Below are positions 23,887 through 26,449 of a stretch of 26,449 nucleotides of DNA, one piece after another; the first letter of the stretch is position 1, and the number at the start of each line of letters is the position of its first letter. Under the pieces are notes generated by a model. The model was given only the letters and a program-made list of their open reading frames with translations, ran no database searches and was not told the DNA's origin. This DNA comes from Salaquimonas sp. (GTDB lineage: Bacteria; Pseudomonadota; Alphaproteobacteria; Rhizobiales; Rhizobiaceae), in NCBI GenBank assembly GCA_024639745.1, contig JAHEHW010000002.1, positions 1 through 26,449 on the forward strand. The letters are read 5' to 3'. The position numbers and the translations under genes are program-made.

Positions 23887-26292
23887 ATGGGCGCATTTCG
23901 CGATCGCACCTCAGACAGTTCCGTCGACCAAATCCTTTCGAGCTACGAGCGGGTAGGCACGGTTCCAGACGAGCTTGTCGGTGAGGACGGCAATATCCGC
24001 CCCGTCTGGCAGGACTTAGTCCGTACGATTGCCGAGATGCCGTCTGGCGAATTGACAGCACGGATGGCCCGCGGCGACCAGTACCTGCGGGATGCCGGTG
24101 TCTACTATCGCCAATATGGATCCCGAGATTCCTCCGAGCGCGACTGGCCGCTCAGCCATATGCCGGTCCTGATCGACGGAAACGAATGGGAAGCGATTGC
24201 CAGTGGATTGACGCAACGTGCCAACCTGCTCGAAACAATCCTCGCCGATGTCTACGGGCCCAACAATCTTGTCCGTCAGGGCCTGATCCCGCCGCCGCTG
24301 CTTGCCGAAAATCCTGAATGGCTCCGGCCCTTGGTTGGAATAACGCCCCGTTCGGGCAATTTTCTGCATTTCATTGCCTTCGATATCGGACGCGGGCCTG
24401 ATGGAAACTGGTGGGTTCTTGGCGACCGGACCCAGGCCCCTTCGGGCGCCGGTTTCGCCCTCGAAAACCGGATGGCGACCGCACGCGTCTTCTCCGATGT
24501 TTTCGGTCGGTCAACCGTGGAACGTCTTGCCGGGTTCTTTCGCGATTTCCGCGACGCAATAAACGATCTGCGAGGCGACCCATATAGCCAAGCCGCAATC
24601 CTGACGCCTGGCCCGATGAACGACACCTATTTCGAGCATGCCTTTATCGCCCGATACCTGGGGCTCAACCTGCTTGAAGGCGAAGACCTCACCGTCCGCG
24701 ATGGCAATCTGATGGTCCGAACCGTTTCTGGCCTTGAACCGGTGAGCGTCATTTGGCGTCGGCTTGACGCGCAATGGGCCGACCCGCTCGAACTCAACGA
24801 GGCTTCGAGACTGGGCACGCCTGGTCTGCTTGGCGCTGTGCGCAAGAATACCGTCACCATGATAAACGCGCTCGGTTCCGGTGTACTCGAAATCCGCAGC
24901 TTCCTGGCCTTTATCCCGCGCATCGCTGAAGCGCTTTTGGGCGAACCGTTGATGATTCCCAATATCGCCACCTGGTGGTGCGGTCAGAAGAACGAGCGGG
25001 AATATGTCAAGGCGAACGCGTCGACAATGATGGTCGGCGATGCATTCTCAACCCGCCTCCCCTTTGATCGGGATGAGGTCTATGCTTCCAACGGGACACT
25101 CAATTCCAATCATTACAGCTCCCTCGAGGCATTCATCGACGCCAAGGGTAGCAAACTTGTCGGCCAGGAGGCCGTCACACTCTCGACCGCACCGGCCTTC
25201 TCCGAGGGCATACTTTCCGCAAGGCCGATGAGCCTAAGGGTATTCCTGGCCCGAACGGAAAATGGCTGGCATGTCATGCCGGGCGGATTTGCGAGGATTG
25301 GAAGGAGCGGCAATAGTCCAGAACTGGCAATGCAAAAAGGCGGATCCGTAGCGGATGTGTGGATTGCCCGCCAGCACAACGTCGACAAAACCAGCATGAT
25401 CGATCTTGCGCATAAGCAATCGGTGAAGATGATACCGGGGCTGCTGTCAAGCCGTGCCGCGGATAACCTTTTCTGGCTAGGTCGCTATGTCGAGCGCACC
25501 GAAACCATTGCGAGGCTGACGAGGGCCTATAACCTGCGCTTGGCCGAGACGGACTTTGCAGAAACCCCGATCCTTTCAGATCTGTCCGATTATATGGCAA
25601 CGCTCGGTATCGATACGTCCGAGGCGCTCCCAGGTGTCCTCAGGGATACGCTCGCGTCCGCGGCAGATGCAGGCGGGCATGTTCGCGACCGCTTTTCAAT
25701 GGATGGCTGGCATGCTCTGTCCGACCTGCAGCGGACGGTCGATACGATGGCTAGACGGCTCACCAAGGGCTATGACGCGACGGATGCTATGGGTGTTATC
25801 CTGCGCAAGTTGTCGGGGTTCTCCGGTCTCGTTCACGAGAACATGTACCGCTTCACGGGATGGCGCTTCCTTAGCATCGGCCGATCGCTCGAACGCGCAA
25901 TTGCTATGCTGCATCTACTACAGCGGTTTGCCGACCCGGATGCAGAGGATGGCGGACTGGACCTGGCACTTGAAATAGGCGACAGCACCATGTCGTATCG
26001 CCGGCGCTTCTCGGTGACAAGCAACCGCCGCAACGTGCTTGAACTGCTGGCACTGGATCCTTTGAATCCACGCTCGGTGGTTCACCAGTTCGAGAAAATG
26101 AGCGAGCACCTCTCCTTCCTGCCGGGTGCCGAACAGTACCTGCCCTACACACCACCGCAACGCGCACTGCTAAGAACCAATGCCGCGATTGCCGGCCAGT
26201 CTTCCGAGACCCTCGACAGCATGACGCTGGGCCATGTCGAAGAGAGCCTGAACGCGGTGTATCATGAACTTGTCAGGCTCTATTTCCGGTAG
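23887..26292 (+). CDS. Circularly permuted ATP-grasp and alpha-E domain fusion protein
   Basis: 801 residues. The first 500 or so are a circularly permuted ATP-grasp ligase domain (formerly DUF404/DUF407, COG2308): FDIGRGPDGNWWVLGDRTQAP binds nucleotide, with ILTPGPMNDTYFEHAFIARY, VIWRRLDAQWADPLEL and LPFDRDEVYASN further on. From about residue 515, SSRAADNLFWLGRYVERTET opens an alpha-E helical domain (formerly DUF403, COG2307) that runs to the end. Both domains also occur as separate genes elsewhere; here they are fused. The ATP-grasp part should form a carboxylate-amine bond using ATP; the alpha-E role is unknown. It starts three bases after the DUF2126 gene stop, and the next transglutaminase gene begins three bases after its own stop, showing a tight operon. 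Confidence 0.93.
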   Translation: MGAFRDRTSDSSVDQILSSYERVGTVPDELVGEDGNIRPVWQDLVRTIAEMPSGELTARMARGDQYLRDAGVYYRQYGSRDSSERDWPLSHMPVLIDGNEWEAIASGLTQRANLLETILADVYGPNNLVRQGLIPPPLLAENPEWLRPLVGITPRSGNFLHFIAFDIGRGPDGNWWVLGDRTQAPSGAGFALENRMATARVFSDVFGRSTVERLAGFFRDFRDAINDLRGDPYSQAAILTPGPMNDTYFEHAFIARYLGLNLLEGEDLTVRDGNLMVRTVSGLEPVSVIWRRLDAQWADPLELNEASRLGTPGLLGAVRKNTVTMINALGSGVLEIRSFLAFIPRIAEALLGEPLMIPNIATWWCGQKNEREYVKANASTMMVGDAFSTRLPFDRDEVYASNGTLNSNHYSSLEAFIDAKGSKLVGQEAVTLSTAPAFSEGILSARPMSLRVFLARTENGWHVMPGGFARIGRSGNSPELAMQKGGSVADVWIARQHNVDKTSMIDLAHKQSVKMIPGLLSSRAADNLFWLGRYVERTETIARLTRAYNLRLAETDFAETPILSDLSDYMATLGIDTSEALPGVLRDTLASAADAGGHVRDRFSMDGWHALSDLQRTVDTMARRLTKGYDATDAMGVILRKLSGFSGLVHENMYRFTGWRFLSIGRSLERAIAMLHLLQRFADPDAEDGGLDLALEIGDSTMSYRRRFSVTSNRRNVLELLALDPLNPRSVVHQFEKMSEHLSFLPGAEQYLPYTPPQRALLRTNAAIAGQSSETLDSMTLGHVEESLNAVYHELVRLYFR

Positions 26293-26295
26293 CAA

Positions 26296-26449
26296 ATGCT
26301 GTACGATATCCAACTGAAGATCGAGTATATCTATCCGGACTCAGCCGACGCCGGGCGACACATCGCGCGCATCACACCGGCCGACATTACCGGAACTCAG
26401 CGCACCATAGCAGCTTCGGTAACGGTCACGCCCGATCCGGTCGAGCGCC
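26296..26449 (+). CDS. Transglutaminase family protein, N-terminal part only
   Basis: The reading frame runs from ATG 26296-26298 off the right edge; 51 codons are visible. The start LYDIQLKIEYIYPD and the later ARITPAD resemble the N-terminal beta domain of transglutaminase-family proteins that accompany ATP-grasp/alpha-E genes, with the first strand LKIEYIYP in the position of the family HxTxYxY segment. Catalytic residues lie outside the window. Its start is three bases after the previous stop, so it belongs to the same operon. The family assignment rests on little sequence plus context. Confidence 0.7.
   Translation, partial: MLYDIQLKIEYIYPDSADAGRHIARITPADITGTQRTIAASVTVTPDPVER

Noticed and set aside
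1..26449. Mobile elements, CRISPR arrays, tRNA or rRNA genes
   Set aside because: No transposase, integrase, regularly spaced repeats, tRNA-like cloverleaf with CCA end or rRNA sequence was noticed on reading the window; this was not a computed search.

Overview
The window looks like a chromosomal segment of an alphaproteobacterium, most likely of the Rhizobiales/Hyphomicrobiales. Supporting signs are the moderately high GC, dense gene packing with many 4-base ATGA stop/start overlaps, the carboxyspermidine route of polyamine synthesis, and the transglutaminase / DUF2126 / circularly permuted ATP-grasp / alpha-E gene set common in that order. I see no rRNA, tRNA, CRISPR array, insertion sequence or phage gene. 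Assignments rest on recognisable motifs and remembered family features; no database search was run.

Layout. (1) 1-541: a decayed alpha/beta hydrolase, frameshifted and with its nucleophile serine lost, then a small unknown ORF on the minus strand (569-937). (2) 7075 down to 1057, minus strand: a catabolic block of FAD, 2Fe-2S and molybdopterin subunits of a xanthine-dehydrogenase-family hydroxylase, a MoaD/ThiS-like sulfur carrier ending in Gly-Gly, a PaaK-like acyl-CoA ligase and an enoyl-CoA hydratase-family protein. The gene content suggests activation of a (hetero)aromatic or similar acid to its CoA thioester, Mo-dependent hydroxylation, and hydration or hydrolysis, resembling furoyl-CoA pathways. 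(3) 7181-7963 minus: a ZIP metal transporter. (4) 8115-10537 plus: carboxynorspermidine decarboxylase and carboxynorspermidine synthase, together a spermidine-type polyamine pathway. (5) 10667-12965 plus: an exported rhodanese-like protein, a site-2 protease with CBS domains and a flavodoxin-like protein. (6) 18343 down to 12986, minus strand: a six-gene operon of a DDAH/arginine-deiminase-fold hydrolase, a complete polyamine-type (PotD/B/C/A-like) ABC importer and a metallo-beta-lactamase-fold hydrolase. (7) 18558-19496 plus: a DUF808 membrane protein, convergent with a 3-mercaptopyruvate-sulfurtransferase-like protein (19506-20348 minus). (8) 20545 to the right edge, plus strand: a 1112-residue transglutaminase-DUF2126 putative amidoligase, an 801-residue ATP-grasp/alpha-E fusion and the start of a second transglutaminase-type protein.

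The two most interesting systems are the last operon, a peptide-bond-forming and peptide-cleaving enzyme set whose product remains poorly characterised as far as I know, and the molybdenum hydroxylase operon with its dedicated sulfur-carrier-like protein. The DDAH-like/importer/MBL operon is a third coherent unit with an unassigned, probably guanidino- or amidino-type, substrate.
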